From positions 1-64,000 of the forward strand of contig NZ_JOIY01000032.1 of the NCBI RefSeq assembly GCF_000720185.1: a DNA stretch of 64,000 bases, read 5' to 3'. How positions within the stretch are numbered: the first letter of the stretch is position 1; the number at the start of each line of letters is the position of its first letter. The translations under genes and the position numbers were made by a program. Positions 15,354-24,193 of this stretch are shown here, piece after piece. The stretch comes from Streptomyces sp. NRRL S-340 (GTDB lineage Bacteria > Actinomycetota > Actinomycetes > Streptomycetales > Streptomycetaceae). The notes under the pieces are model-generated. The model saw only the letters and a list, made by a program, of their open reading frames with translations. It searched no databases and was not told the DNA's origin.

Positions 15354-16874
15354 ATGTCCGTCGAGGCGGCTCAGGGGTGGGGGGAGTTCGGGCGGCGGTT
15401 GCGGTCCCGGCGAAGACAGGCCGGGCTCACCCAGCTCCAGCTCGGTCTGCGGGTCGGCTACCACCACACCCTCATCAGCAAGCTGGAGAGCGGCCTCAGA
15501 GAGCCGCCCGCGGGTCTGGTGCGCCGCCTCGACTCCGTCCTGGAGACCGGGGGAGAGCTGGCCGCGATCGTCGCCGCGCCGCCTGGCGCGCCGTCCGCGC
15601 GGACCCCGCCTCCGCTGGACCGGAAGCTGTCCGGCGCCATGCCCGGGGCGGACGCGGCCGGGGACCGGGAGGCGTGGGACCCGCGGCTGTGGCCCCGGGA
15701 ACTTCCCGCCGAGGGACTCGCGTGCCCGCTCCACGGCACGACGGGCTGCGCGGTGCCCGAGCAGGCCGGGTTACCGGCCCTCCTGGCGGGACTGCCCGGC
15801 CTGCCAGGAGGGGAGACCGGCGCGATCCCGTCGGTCGCGGTGCTCCCGGGCGCCCCGGTGGGCGGCGCGGACGCGGGTGCGGGTCCGCAGGGCGGCGCGG
15901 TCGCCGAGTCGGAGCTGCTGCACGCCCTCACCGCCGTGCTGGCCTGTCTGATCCGCGAGGCGTTCGACCGGGCCACCGCCGGCGGGGTGGCGACCGTGGA
16001 GCGGCTGCTGCGGGCCGTGGTGCACTGGGCCGAGGCGGTCAACGCCACCGGCCGGCTGCCGTATGGGCAACTGCGCCTGGCCGCCCAGTACGCCCAGGTC
16101 GCCGGGCGTCTGCGGATGCAGCGGGGGCAGAGCAGCATCGGCATGGCGTGGTTCGGCAACGGCCTGGGCTGGGCGGACGCCGTCCACGACGCCCCGGCCC
16201 GGGCGACCCTGCTCAGCGACATGTGCACCCTGGTGCGGCTCGACGACGACCCCGGCTCGACGCTCGCGTACGCGCGGGCCATCGGGGCGGTGGACAGCCG
16301 GCGGCGCTGGGTCGCCACCCTCTCGTACCTGTACCAGGCCCGCGGGTACGCCCTCGGCCACGACGCGGCCGAGTGCCGCCGGCACATCGCCCTGGCGCGC
16401 CGCGGGTTCGCCCGCCTCGGGCGGCGGGACCTGCTGGAGGCGCCCTGGATGGCCGGTGCCGAGGGGGAGATGCGGGTGGAGTCGGCGATCGGCGGCGCGC
16501 TGCGCGACCTCGCCGCGGTGACCGGGGACCGGGGGACGGCCCGGCGTGCCGTCGAGGCCACCGAACGCTCGCGCGCCCTGCTGCCCGCGGTGATGCGGTC
16601 CACCCGGCTGCTGCTCACCCTGCGGCTCGCCGACGGCTGGGCGTGCGCCGGCGACCCCGGGGCGGCGGTGGCGCTGGCCGGTCCGGTGCTGGGCGAGGCG
16701 CTGGGCTCGCGCGAGCTGATGATCGACGCCGAACTGCGCGGCCTGCACGCCCGGCTCCTGGCGGACTGGGGCGACGTCCCGGAGGTCAGGGAGTACCGCG
16801 AGCGGCTGCCGGCCGCGGCCGGGGCGCGCGGGCCGGCGCGCGGGCCGGGGAAAGCGGCGCAGGCGCGCCCGTGA
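15354..16874 (+). CDS. XRE-family transcriptional regulator with TPR-like C-terminal region
   Basis: 506 residues from ATG 15354, with GGGAGGGG immediately upstream. The N-terminal helix-turn-helix (about 12-68) reads FGRRLRSRRRQAGLTQLQL, with HHTLISKLESG as the recognition helix region. A Pro/Gly/Ala-rich linker (80-200) is followed by about 280 residues of Ala/Leu/Arg-rich helices resembling tetratricopeptide repeats, as in many large Streptomyces regulators. The target is unknown. It is divergent from chpG, with a candidate operator between them, which makes chpG a plausible target. Confidence 0.82.
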   Translation: MSVEAAQGWGEFGRRLRSRRRQAGLTQLQLGLRVGYHHTLISKLESGLREPPAGLVRRLDSVLETGGELAAIVAAPPGAPSARTPPPLDRKLSGAMPGADAAGDREAWDPRLWPRELPAEGLACPLHGTTGCAVPEQAGLPALLAGLPGLPGGETGAIPSVAVLPGAPVGGADAGAGPQGGAVAESELLHALTAVLACLIREAFDRATAGGVATVERLLRAVVHWAEAVNATGRLPYGQLRLAAQYAQVAGRLRMQRGQSSIGMAWFGNGLGWADAVHDAPARATLLSDMCTLVRLDDDPGSTLAYARAIGAVDSRRRWVATLSYLYQARGYALGHDAAECRRHIALARRGFARLGRRDLLEAPWMAGAEGEMRVESAIGGALRDLAAVTGDRGTARRAVEATERSRALLPAVMRSTRLLLTLRLADGWACAGDPGAAVALAGPVLGEALGSRELMIDAELRGLHARLLADWGDVPEVREYRERLPAAAGARGPARGPGKAAQARP

Positions 16875-17135
16875 GGATCTCCCGGCGGGGGCGGGCGCCG
16901 GGCTCCCGCTTGCCGGATTTTGACAGGTCCGGACCGCGCCCCGGAAACCGTTGACCCGGGCGCGGGCCGGTGTGAGGGTTCGGCCGGTCCAGACCATGTC
17001 ATGTCAGCGTCACCTCCTTGCCCGCCGCGGGCCGCGCGGAGACACCGGGGTGCCCCTGGGTTCATGGAATTGACGTGTTCATGATCTGACTCGCGTGCGG
17101 CCGGACAGGCCGCACACCTCTCACAAGGAGCCGCG

Positions 17136-20100
17136 ATGCTGAGAAAGATGGCAGTGGCCGGGATATCCCTGGCCGTGACCCTCGGGGGGCTGGTGGTGCC
17201 GGCCTCGGCCGCGGCGGCGCCGGCCTCCGCGCCCCGGGCGGACGGGCCGCGGCCGACCCCCGCCGCGAAGGCCGTGGCCGCCGCCGACCGGGCCGTGCGC
17301 AGCGGCCTGGACGCGCTGGCCAAGGGCCCGCACGAGCAGTACGACCGCCACCAGGTCACCCCCTGGGTCAAGGGGCTTTACTCGGTCGCCTACCAGCGCA
17401 CCTACGAGGGCCTGCCCGTCGTGGGCGGCGACGCCGTCGTCCTCGCCGACGGCGACGGCGGGGTCCGGGCCGTCCAGTCCGCCACCACCGCCCGGATCTC
17501 GGTCCCCACCGAGCCCACGGTCACCGCGGCGCGGGCGGCCACGACCAGCCGCGCCCGGCTCGCCCGGGTCGAGAAGGCCGCCCCGGGCCGTCTGGTGGTC
17601 CGGGTCAGGAACGACACCGCCACGCTCGCCTGGGAGACGGTGCTGACCGGCCGCACCGGCGCGGACGTGCCCAGCAGGCTGCACGTCTTCGTCGACGCCC
17701 GCACCGGAAAGGTCGTCGACTCCTACGACGACGTCCGCGCGGGCTCTGGCACCAGCAAGTGGAACGGCCCCGATCCGCTGACCATCGACACCTCCCGCTC
17801 GGGCAGCGGCTACGTGCTGCGCGACACCACCCGCCCCGGTCTGCAGTGCTCGGACTACAGCGGCGGCGTGTTCACCAAGGCCACCGACAACTGGGGCACC
17901 GGCAACCCCACCAGCAAGGAGACCGGCTGCGTCGACGCGATGTTCGCGGCGCAGAAGGAGTCGGACATGCTCAAGAACTGGCTCGGCCGCAACGGCCACG
18001 ACGGCAACGGCGGCAGCTGGCCGGTCCGCGTCGGCCTCGACGACCTGAACGCCTACTGGGACGGCTCCACCATCTCCATCGGCCACAACAGCGCGAACGA
18101 GTGGATCGCCGGGATCGACGTCGTCGGCCACGAGTTCGGCCACGGACTCGACACCTACACCCCCGGCGGCGACAACCACGAGAGCGGCCTGGGCGAGGCG
18201 ACCGGCGACATCATGGGCGCCCTGACCGAGGCGTACGCCGACGAACCGGCCCCGTACGACACGCCCGACTACACCGTCGGCGAGATGATCGACCTCCAGG
18301 GCCGCGGCCCGATCCGCAACATGTACGACCCCAGCCGGGTCAACAACGACCCCCGCTGCTACTCCGCCTCGATCCCCTCCACCGAGGAGCACGCCGCGGC
18401 CGGCCCGCTCAACCACTGGTTCTACCTGCTGGCCGAGGGCTCCAGCCCCGGCGGCGGCAAGCCTTCCAGCCCCACCTGCAACAACTCCACCGTCACGGGC
18501 GTCGGCATCCGTACGGCGGGCAGGATCTTCTACGGCGGCATGCTGCTCAAGACCAGCGGCATGACCTACAAGCGCTACCGCACCGCCACGCTGACCTCGG
18601 CGAAGAACCTCGACGCGAGCTGCGGCCTGTACAACGCCGCCAAGGCGGCCTGGGACGCGATCAGTGTCCCCGCCCAGCCGGGTGACCCGACGTGCACCGG
18701 CCAGCAGTCCGACTTCTCGCTGGCCCTCGACCCGGCCGCGGGCACCGTCGACGCCGGCGCCTCCGCGCGGGCCACGGTCGGCACCACCACCGTCACCGGC
18801 AGCGCGCAGCAGATCTCGCTGACCGCCTCCGGCGCCCCGGCGGGCGTGAACGTCTCCTTCAGCCCGGCGACGGTCACCTCCGGCGGCAGCGCCACGATGA
18901 CGGTCTCCACCTCGGCCGCCACGTCCGCCGGGACGTACGCCCTCACCGTCACGGGCAGCGGCGGCGGCAGGACCCACACCGCCCGGTACACGCTCACCGT
19001 GGGCGGGGGCGGCACCGGCCCGGGCACCCCGCCCGACGTCGATGTCGCCAAGGTGCAGGCGCACCTGGCCCAGCTGAACACCATCGCCACGCAGAACGGT
19101 GGCAACCGCCGCTCCACCACGGCCGGTTACCGCGCCTCGCTCGCGTACGTCAAGGGCAGGCTCCAGGCCGCCGGTTACACGGTCACCGAGCAGACCTGCA
19201 CCTCCGGCTGCACCCCGGGCGCGGGCAACAACCTGATCGCCGAGTGGCCGCAGGGCGACGCGAACAGCGTCTACATGTTCGGCGCCCACCTCGACAGCGT
19301 GTCCGCGGGCCCCGGCATCAACGACAACGGCTCCGGCTCCGCCACGCTCCTGGAGACGGCGCTGACCCTGGCCCAGGCGAACCCCGTCATGAAGAACCGG
19401 GTCCGGTTCGCCTGGTGGACCGACGAGGAGCAGGGCCTGAACGGCTCGGACTTCTACGCCCGTTCGCTCTCCGCCGCCGACCGCGCCCGGATCAAGGCGT
19501 ACTACAACTTCGACATGGTCGCCTCGCCCAACGCCGGCTACTTCGTCAACAACCTGAACTCGGCGGCCGCCGCCCCGATGAAGGCGTACTGGGACTCCCT
19601 GGGCCTGGCCCCGCAGGAGAACGTCGAGGGCCAGGGCCGCTCCGACGACTACTCCTTCCAGCAGGCCGGCATCCCCACCTCCGGTTACGCCACCGGGGCC
19701 GACGCGGTGAAGTCCGCCTCCGAGGCGGCCAAGTGGGGCGGCACCGCGGGCCGCTCCTACGACTCCTGCTACCACTCGGCGTGCGACACCACGAGCAACA
19801 TCAACGCCACCGCGCTGAACCGCAGCGCCGACGGGGTCGCGTACACGATCTGGAAGACCGCCGTCGGGGACACCCCCGTGCCCGGGGACGACTTCTCGAT
19901 CTCCGCGGACCCGGCCGCCGGCACGGTCCGGCCCGGCTCCTCCGCCACGGTGACCGTCTCCACGGCCACCACCGGCGGCGCCGCGCAGAACGTGCGGCTG
20001 TCGGCGTCGGGCGCCCCGTCCGGGGTGAGCGTGAGCTTCAGCCCGGCCTCGGTGACCTCCGGCCAGTCCTCCACCGCCACCGTCCAGGTCGCGGCGGACA

Positions 20101-20336
20101 CGGCCGCCGGCACGTACACGCTCACGATCACCGGCACCGGCACGGCCACCCACACCACCACCTACACCCTGACCGTGCCCGGCGGGGGCGGCCAGACCAG
20201 CTGGCAGGCGGGCGCCACCTACGCGCCCGGGGACGTCGTGACGTACGACGGCGTGAGCTACCGGTGCATCCAGGGCCACACCGCGTACCCGGGCTGGGAG
20301 CCGCCGAACGTCCCCGCCCTGTGGCAGCGGATCTGA
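17136..20336 (+). CDS. Secreted multidomain metalloprotease: M4 protease + M28 aminopeptidase + CBM
   Basis: 1066 residues with AAGGAG six bases before ATG. Order: signal peptide (1-30), FTP-type propeptide (about 60-170), M4 domain with HEFGH at 332-336 and downstream Glu354 in GLGEATGD, Ig-like domain (about 525-625), M28 domain resembling S. griseus aminopeptidase, second Ig-like domain (about 925-1015), and a C-terminal CBM5/12-like module ([17 protein letters not shown]). The M28 zinc ligands are H718, D730, E765, D793 and H880, with catalytic E764. Endoproteolysis and N-terminal trimming would be combined in one polypeptide. A chitin/polymer-binding tail suggests action on surface-bound protein. 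The 261-base upstream region shows two TTCATG repeats. Confidence 0.93.
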   Translation: MLRKMAVAGISLAVTLGGLVVPASAAAAPASAPRADGPRPTPAAKAVAAADRAVRSGLDALAKGPHEQYDRHQVTPWVKGLYSVAYQRTYEGLPVVGGDAVVLADGDGGVRAVQSATTARISVPTEPTVTAARAATTSRARLARVEKAAPGRLVVRVRNDTATLAWETVLTGRTGADVPSRLHVFVDARTGKVVDSYDDVRAGSGTSKWNGPDPLTIDTSRSGSGYVLRDTTRPGLQCSDYSGGVFTKATDNWGTGNPTSKETGCVDAMFAAQKESDMLKNWLGRNGHDGNGGSWPVRVGLDDLNAYWDGSTISIGHNSANEWIAGIDVVGHEFGHGLDTYTPGGDNHESGLGEATGDIMGALTEAYADEPAPYDTPDYTVGEMIDLQGRGPIRNMYDPSRVNNDPRCYSASIPSTEEHAAAGPLNHWFYLLAEGSSPGGGKPSSPTCNNSTVTGVGIRTAGRIFYGGMLLKTSGMTYKRYRTATLTSAKNLDASCGLYNAAKAAWDAISVPAQPGDPTCTGQQSDFSLALDPAAGTVDAGASARATVGTTTVTGSAQQISLTASGAPAGVNVSFSPATVTSGGSATMTVSTSAATSAGTYALTVTGSGGGRTHTARYTLTVGGGGTGPGTPPDVDVAKVQAHLAQLNTIATQNGGNRRSTTAGYRASLAYVKGRLQAAGYTVTEQTCTSGCTPGAGNNLIAEWPQGDANSVYMFGAHLDSVSAGPGINDNGSGSATLLETALTLAQANPVMKNRVRFAWWTDEEQGLNGSDFYARSLSAADRARIKAYYNFDMVASPNAGYFVNNLNSAAAAPMKAYWDSLGLAPQENVEGQGRSDDYSFQQAGIPTSGYATGADAVKSASEAAKWGGTAGRSYDSCYHSACDTTSNINATALNRSADGVAYTIWKTAVGDTPVPGDDFSISADPAAGTVRPGSSATVTVSTATTGGAAQNVRLSASGAPSGVSVSFSPASVTSGQSSTATVQVAADTAAGTYTLTITGTGTATHTTTYTLTVPGGGGQTSWQAGATYAPGDVVTYDGVSYRCIQGHTAYPGWEPPNVPALWQRI

Positions 20337-20472
20337 CGCGGGGCGGTCCGGACCCGGCGGTGGTCCGAGCCGGGTCCGGGGCCGGGGCGGTCGGAACCGG
20401 GCGGTGACCACCGGCCCGCCGGACGGTGACCACCCGGCCGCTCCGGGCGCCGCGCCCCGACCGGCCCCCTGA

Positions 20473-20502
20473 CCGGCCCCCTGACCGTCGTCGAGGGGCC
20501 GG
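20473..20502 (+). terminator. Possible terminator of the protease gene
   Basis: CCGGCCCC (20473-20480) pairs with GGGGCCGG (20495-20502). It follows a tandem GACCGGCCCCCT repeat, about 140 bases after the protease stop codon. Confidence 0.4.
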
Positions 20503-20612
20503 CCGGGGCAGGCCGGCGGCCCATGCACTTCCGGTTCCACGGGCTCACGCTCCGCTCGCGGCCGTCCTGGCGTGCGTTTGCCGAGCGCGTCCGTCACCCG
20601 CACGGTGGAGGT

Positions 20613-21377
20613 ATGGGAGCGCGGGAAGGCCCCACGCTCATCGCCTCCGTGCAGCGGGCGTTCCGGCTGATGGAGGCGGTCGGGGCCCACGAGGGCGGCG
20701 CGCCGGCCAAGCAGCTGGCGCGGGAGACGGGCCTGGCCCTGGCCACCACGTACCACCTGCTGCGGACGCTGGTGCACGACGGCTACGTGCGCAAGCTCGA
20801 GGACGGCTCCTTCGTCCTCGGCGAGCGGCTGGAGGCCCTGCACGACGTCGGCGGCGCGCAGACACGGCTCACCCGGATCCGTCCGACGCTGGGATCCCTG
20901 CGGGACGACCTGTCGGCCGCCGCCTACCTCACGTTCTACGAGGACGGTGAGATCCGCGTGGCGGAGATCGTCGACGGGCCCCGCGCCCCGCGTGCAGAGC
21001 TGTGGGTGGGGTTCGAGGACGCGGGCCACGCCACCGCGCTGGGCAAGTGCGTCCTGCGCGAGCTGGACGACGAGGCACGCCAGGAGTACCTCTCCCGGCA
21101 CCGCCTGGAGGACCTCACACCCCGGACGATCACCCACCGCACGGAGCTGCTGCGGCGGCTGGACGCCTGCCCCGACGCCCCGGCGGTCACCGACCTGGAG
21201 GAGTACTCCCTCGGGACCGTCTGCGTCGCCGTCCCCGTGTACCGGGGCGAGACGCTGGGCTCGCTCGGTGTCTCCCTGCGCGCGGACGGTGACCGGGCGC
21301 GCGCGATCGAGAGCGCGGGCGAGCGGCTGCTCGCGGCGGCGGAACGGGTGACGAGAGGACTCTCGCTCACCATCTGA
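20613..21377 (+). CDS. IclR-family transcriptional regulator
   Basis: 254 residues. The N-terminal winged helix (about 8-65) reads LIASVQRAFRLMEAVGAHEG, with TGLALATTYHLLRTLVHDGY as the recognition helix. The C-terminal IclR effector domain contains GHATALGKCVLREL and YSLGTVCVAVPVYRGE. ATG 20613 is chosen because the HTH begins ten residues later. GGAGG at 20607-20611 sits very close, so a start a few codons downstream is possible, while ATG 20523 would add an unlikely Arg/His-rich stretch. The ligand and regulon are unknown; no catabolic operon is adjacent. Confidence 0.85.
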   Translation: MGAREGPTLIASVQRAFRLMEAVGAHEGGAPAKQLARETGLALATTYHLLRTLVHDGYVRKLEDGSFVLGERLEALHDVGGAQTRLTRIRPTLGSLRDDLSAAAYLTFYEDGEIRVAEIVDGPRAPRAELWVGFEDAGHATALGKCVLRELDDEARQEYLSRHRLEDLTPRTITHRTELLRRLDACPDAPAVTDLEEYSLGTVCVAVPVYRGETLGSLGVSLRADGDRARAIESAGERLLAAAERVTRGLSLTI

Positions 21378-21517
21378 AAATCGCACTCTTGTGGCGCGGG
21401 GAGCGGGAACCGTCTACTGGATGAAGAGCGACATACGCGGCATGCGCGATATTTCCTGCTTGTGCTGAATGTGTGGCGTGCGTCATGGAGGACGGCGAGA
21501 GAGGCGGAGAGCGAAGA

Positions 21518-22009
21518 GTGCGGACGGTCCCACAGCCCAGCCCGGAGAACGGCATCCTCGATCGGCCCACCACCGAGGACGGCGTCGACCGGCCCGCCCC
21601 GGAGGGCGGCGTCGACCGGTCCCCCGCGGGGGACGGCGTCCTCGGGCGGCGCGCGGAGAACGGGTGGACCGTCGTCACCGTGAGCGGCGAGGTCGACGTC
21701 TGCTCGTCGCCCGGGATCAGGCGGGCCGTCGTCCGGCTCATCGACGAGGGGCACCGGCACGTCGTCCTGGACCTGTGCCGGGTGACGTTCCTGGACTCGA
21801 TGGGCCTGGGCCTGATCGTGGCGCTCACCAAGCGCCTGCGCGCGCAGGCGGGCTCGCTGGTCCTCACCTGCGACGATCCGCGCATCCTCAAGGTGTTCAA
21901 GGCCGGCGGCCTGCACGCCGTCTACGCCTTCCACGCCTCCGTCGCCGAGGCGACGCGCCGCGCCCCCGAGGGCAGCGGCCTGGCCGGCTGGCCGCACCAC
22001 CGCCCCTGA
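21518..22009 (+). CDS. STAS-domain anti-sigma-factor antagonist
   Basis: 163 residues from GTG 21518, eight bases after GGAG. In-frame ATG 21485 and GTG 21473 lack a ribosome site but cannot be excluded. A Pro/Gly/Asp-rich N-terminus is followed by a STAS fold (about 45-145): WTVVTVSGEVDVCSSPGIR, then VVLDLCRVTFLDSMGLGLI with the phosphorylatable Ser in LDSMG. Such proteins bind anti-sigma kinases when unphosphorylated and so release an alternative sigma factor. No cognate kinase gene is adjacent. Confidence 0.85.
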   Translation: MRTVPQPSPENGILDRPTTEDGVDRPAPEGGVDRSPAGDGVLGRRAENGWTVVTVSGEVDVCSSPGIRRAVVRLIDEGHRHVVLDLCRVTFLDSMGLGLIVALTKRLRAQAGSLVLTCDDPRILKVFKAGGLHAVYAFHASVAEATRRAPEGSGLAGWPHHRP

Positions 22010-22119
22010 ACGCGGCCCGGCCGCGCCGCCCGGGGGTGAGTTCCGGACGTTCCGCCGGCGGTGCGCGCGCTTACGCCGGTGCTACGCCGCACTCGCTACT
22101 GTGCTGCCGGGCAGCAAGA

Positions 22120-22142
22120 ACGCCCTCCCGGAGGGAGGGCGT
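22120..22142 (-). terminator. Terminator of tRNA-Arg
   Basis: A 10-bp perfect stem (ACGCCCTCCC pairing with GGGAGGGCGT) with a 3-nt loop. It lies 20 bases beyond the 3' end of the minus-strand tRNA. Confidence 0.75.
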
Positions 22143-22161
22143 GAGCACCGCAAGAGCGGAG

Positions 22162-22234
22162 CGCCCCCGGCAGGACTCGAACCTGCGGCCAAGCGCTTAG
22201 AAGGCGCCTGCTCTATCCACTGAGCTACGGGGGC
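22162..22234 (-). tRNA. tRNA-Arg (anticodon UCU)
   Basis: 73 nt on the minus strand. The acceptor stem GCCCCCG pairs with CGGGGGC, the D-arm is GCTCAGTGGATAGAGC, the anticodon loop is CTTCTAA with anticodon TCT, and the T-arm is GCAGGTTCGAGTCCTGC. The CCA end is not encoded. It reads AGA, a rare codon in such GC-rich genomes. Confidence 0.95.
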
Positions 22235-22558
22235 CTGGTGTGGTGGCCTCTGTCGTGGTGCCGCCCCGTTGCGGGCCGTCCCGTGACGTTGCCGGGGACA
22301 AGGATAGGGCTCCCGCGTCCTTGCCCCTGCTGCTTCGCCTCCGTGGCTCGATGTGGAGGTTCAGTGAAGCGGTCCTGATAATCGCAGGCAGGTACGAATC
22401 GTGCACCGCTTTTGGTGCCTCGGGCACCGGGTGTTGTGCACTCGTTATGCCTGGACCGCGCCCTTGTCCCACTCGTCCGTTCCATCCCTTGTGTTCCGTC
22501 GGCGCGCAGACATGCTCATATGCTTCAGAATTCCCCTAAAATTGGGCATTCTTCACAT
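22235..22558. other. Intergenic region between tRNA-Arg and the GTPase pair
   Basis: It holds no convincing gene. Towards 22400-22558 it is noticeably AT-richer than its surroundings, consistent with divergent promoters for the tRNA and the GTPase genes, but I cannot assign -35/-10 boxes. Confidence 0.4.
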
Positions 22559-24190
22559 GTGGTGACCTTGGACGTACGGCCTCAGCTGCTCGAAGCACTC
22601 TCCGCCCTGCGCGACCGTGTCGCCGCCGCACGCTTCCCGCTGCCCCTCCCGGGCGCCCCCCGCGCGCGGTCCAACCGCGACGAACTGCTCGCCCAGCTCG
22701 ACGACTACCTGGTGCCCCGGCTCAAGGAGCCCGACGCGCCGCTGCTGGCCGTCGTCGGAGGATCCACCGGGGCGGGCAAGTCCACGCTCGTCAACTCCCT
22801 TGTCGGGAGACGGGTCAGCGAGGCGGGAGTCCTGCGGCCGACGACCAGGACCCCCGTACTGGTGTGTCATCCGGAGGACCACCACTGGTTCAGCGGCATG
22901 CGCGTCCTGCCCGACCTCGCGCGTGTGTGGGTGCCCCGCCAGGACCCCGGAGCCGGACCGGTCGTCGACGAACTGCCGGAGCCGCCGGGACCCGAGGACG
23001 AACCCGCGCGCGTGCTGCGCGTCGAGACGGTGGAGACCGTGCCCCCCGGACTCGCCCTCCTCGACGCGCCGGACATCGACTCCCTGATCGCCGAGAACCG
23101 GGCCCTGGCCGCCGAGCTGATCTGCGCCGCCGACATCTGGGTCATGGTCACCACGGCCGCGCGCTACGCGGACGCCGTCCCCTGGCACCTGCTGCGCACC
23201 GCCAAGGAGTACGACGCCACCCTCGTGACCGTGCTGGACCGGGTGCCGCACCAGGTCGTCTCCGAGGTCTCCCGGCAGTACGGGGCCCTGCTCGCCAAGG
23301 CCGGGCTCGGCGACGTGCCCCGGTTCACGGTGCCCGAACTGCCCGAGTCGGCCTGGGGCGGCGGACTGCTGCCCGCCACCGCCGTCGCACCGCTGCGCAC
23401 CTGGCTCGTCCACCAGGCGCAGGACCCCGCGGCCCGCCAGTACGCGATGGCCCGCACGGCCCACGGCCTGATCGACTCGCTCAAGTCCCGGATGCCGGAA
23501 CTGGCCGGTGCCGCCGCCGCACAGCACTCGGCCGCCCTGCGGCTCATCTCCGCCGTGGACAGCGCCTACGACGGCGAGTACGCCCGCCTTCGGGGCCGGC
23601 TGCAGGCGGGCGCCGTGCTCGCCGGGGACGCCCTCAAACGCTGGCGCGCCTACCCGCTGGACTGCACCGCGGGCGAACTGCTCGACGCGCTCGTGGAGAG
23701 CCTCGGCGCCCTGCTGCTGTGCGCGGTGACCGCCGCCGACGAGCGCATCGACGACGCCTGGCGGCGCGAACCGGCCGCGGCCGCACCGGGCCTGGCCGAC
23801 CACCCCCCCGCCGCGGAGAGCGCGGAGCACCGCATCGGACTGGCCGTACGGCGCTGGCGGCGGGAGCTGGAGGAGTACGCCGAGGACGAGGTGCGCGAAC
23901 TGGACCGCAGCGTCGCACCGGACCCCGAGGTCGTCGCCGCCCTGGCCGCCACCGGGCTGCTGGGGGGCCGCCGGGGGCGGGCCGCGGGGGAGGGGCTCGC
24001 CGAACGGATCGGCGCGCACGGCGCCCTGCGGCTGCGCGACCGCGCCGGGCGGCTGCTCGCCGACTACCTGGACCGGGTGATGCACGCCGAACGGGAGCGG
24101 CGGCTGGCCCCGCTCGACGCCCTGGAGGTGCATCCCGAGCCCCAGGCCGAACTCATCGCCGCGCTGTCCGTACTGCTGAAGGAGAGGTGA
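22559..24190 (+). CDS. Dynamin-like / YfjP-type GTPase A
   Basis: 543 residues from GTG 22559; the open frame extends upstream, but the conserved-looking sequence begins [14 protein letters not shown]. The P-loop GSTGAGKS is at 68-75, LLDAPDID is the G3-like element, and TVLDRVP occupies the G4 position without a canonical NKxD. The C-terminal half is Ala/Glu/Arg-rich helix resembling a dynamin stalk, with no clear membrane segment. It is often annotated as an ABC transporter, which the motifs do not support. It is three bases from the next GTPase, so the two are almost certainly co-expressed and may form a heteromer. Confidence 0.8.
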   Translation: MVTLDVRPQLLEALSALRDRVAAARFPLPLPGAPRARSNRDELLAQLDDYLVPRLKEPDAPLLAVVGGSTGAGKSTLVNSLVGRRVSEAGVLRPTTRTPVLVCHPEDHHWFSGMRVLPDLARVWVPRQDPGAGPVVDELPEPPGPEDEPARVLRVETVETVPPGLALLDAPDIDSLIAENRALAAELICAADIWVMVTTAARYADAVPWHLLRTAKEYDATLVTVLDRVPHQVVSEVSRQYGALLAKAGLGDVPRFTVPELPESAWGGGLLPATAVAPLRTWLVHQAQDPAARQYAMARTAHGLIDSLKSRMPELAGAAAAQHSAALRLISAVDSAYDGEYARLRGRLQAGAVLAGDALKRWRAYPLDCTAGELLDALVESLGALLLCAVTAADERIDDAWRREPAAAAPGLADHPPAAESAEHRIGLAVRRWRRELEEYAEDEVRELDRSVAPDPEVVAALAATGLLGGRRGRAAGEGLAERIGAHGALRLRDRAGRLLADYLDRVMHAERERRLAPLDALEVHPEPQAELIAALSVLLKER

Positions 24191-24193
24191 CCG

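Noticed and set aside
17121..21386. A 1421-codon minus-strand frame antisense to the protease and IclR genes
   Set aside because: Composition is repetitive Val/Gly/Ala/Arg, and the + strand carries well-defined domains and ribosome sites.
22412..22558. N-terminal extension of GTPase A
   Set aside because: The extra 49 residues are Arg/Pro/His/Ser-rich and unlike a GTPase N-terminus; conserved-looking sequence starts at 22559.
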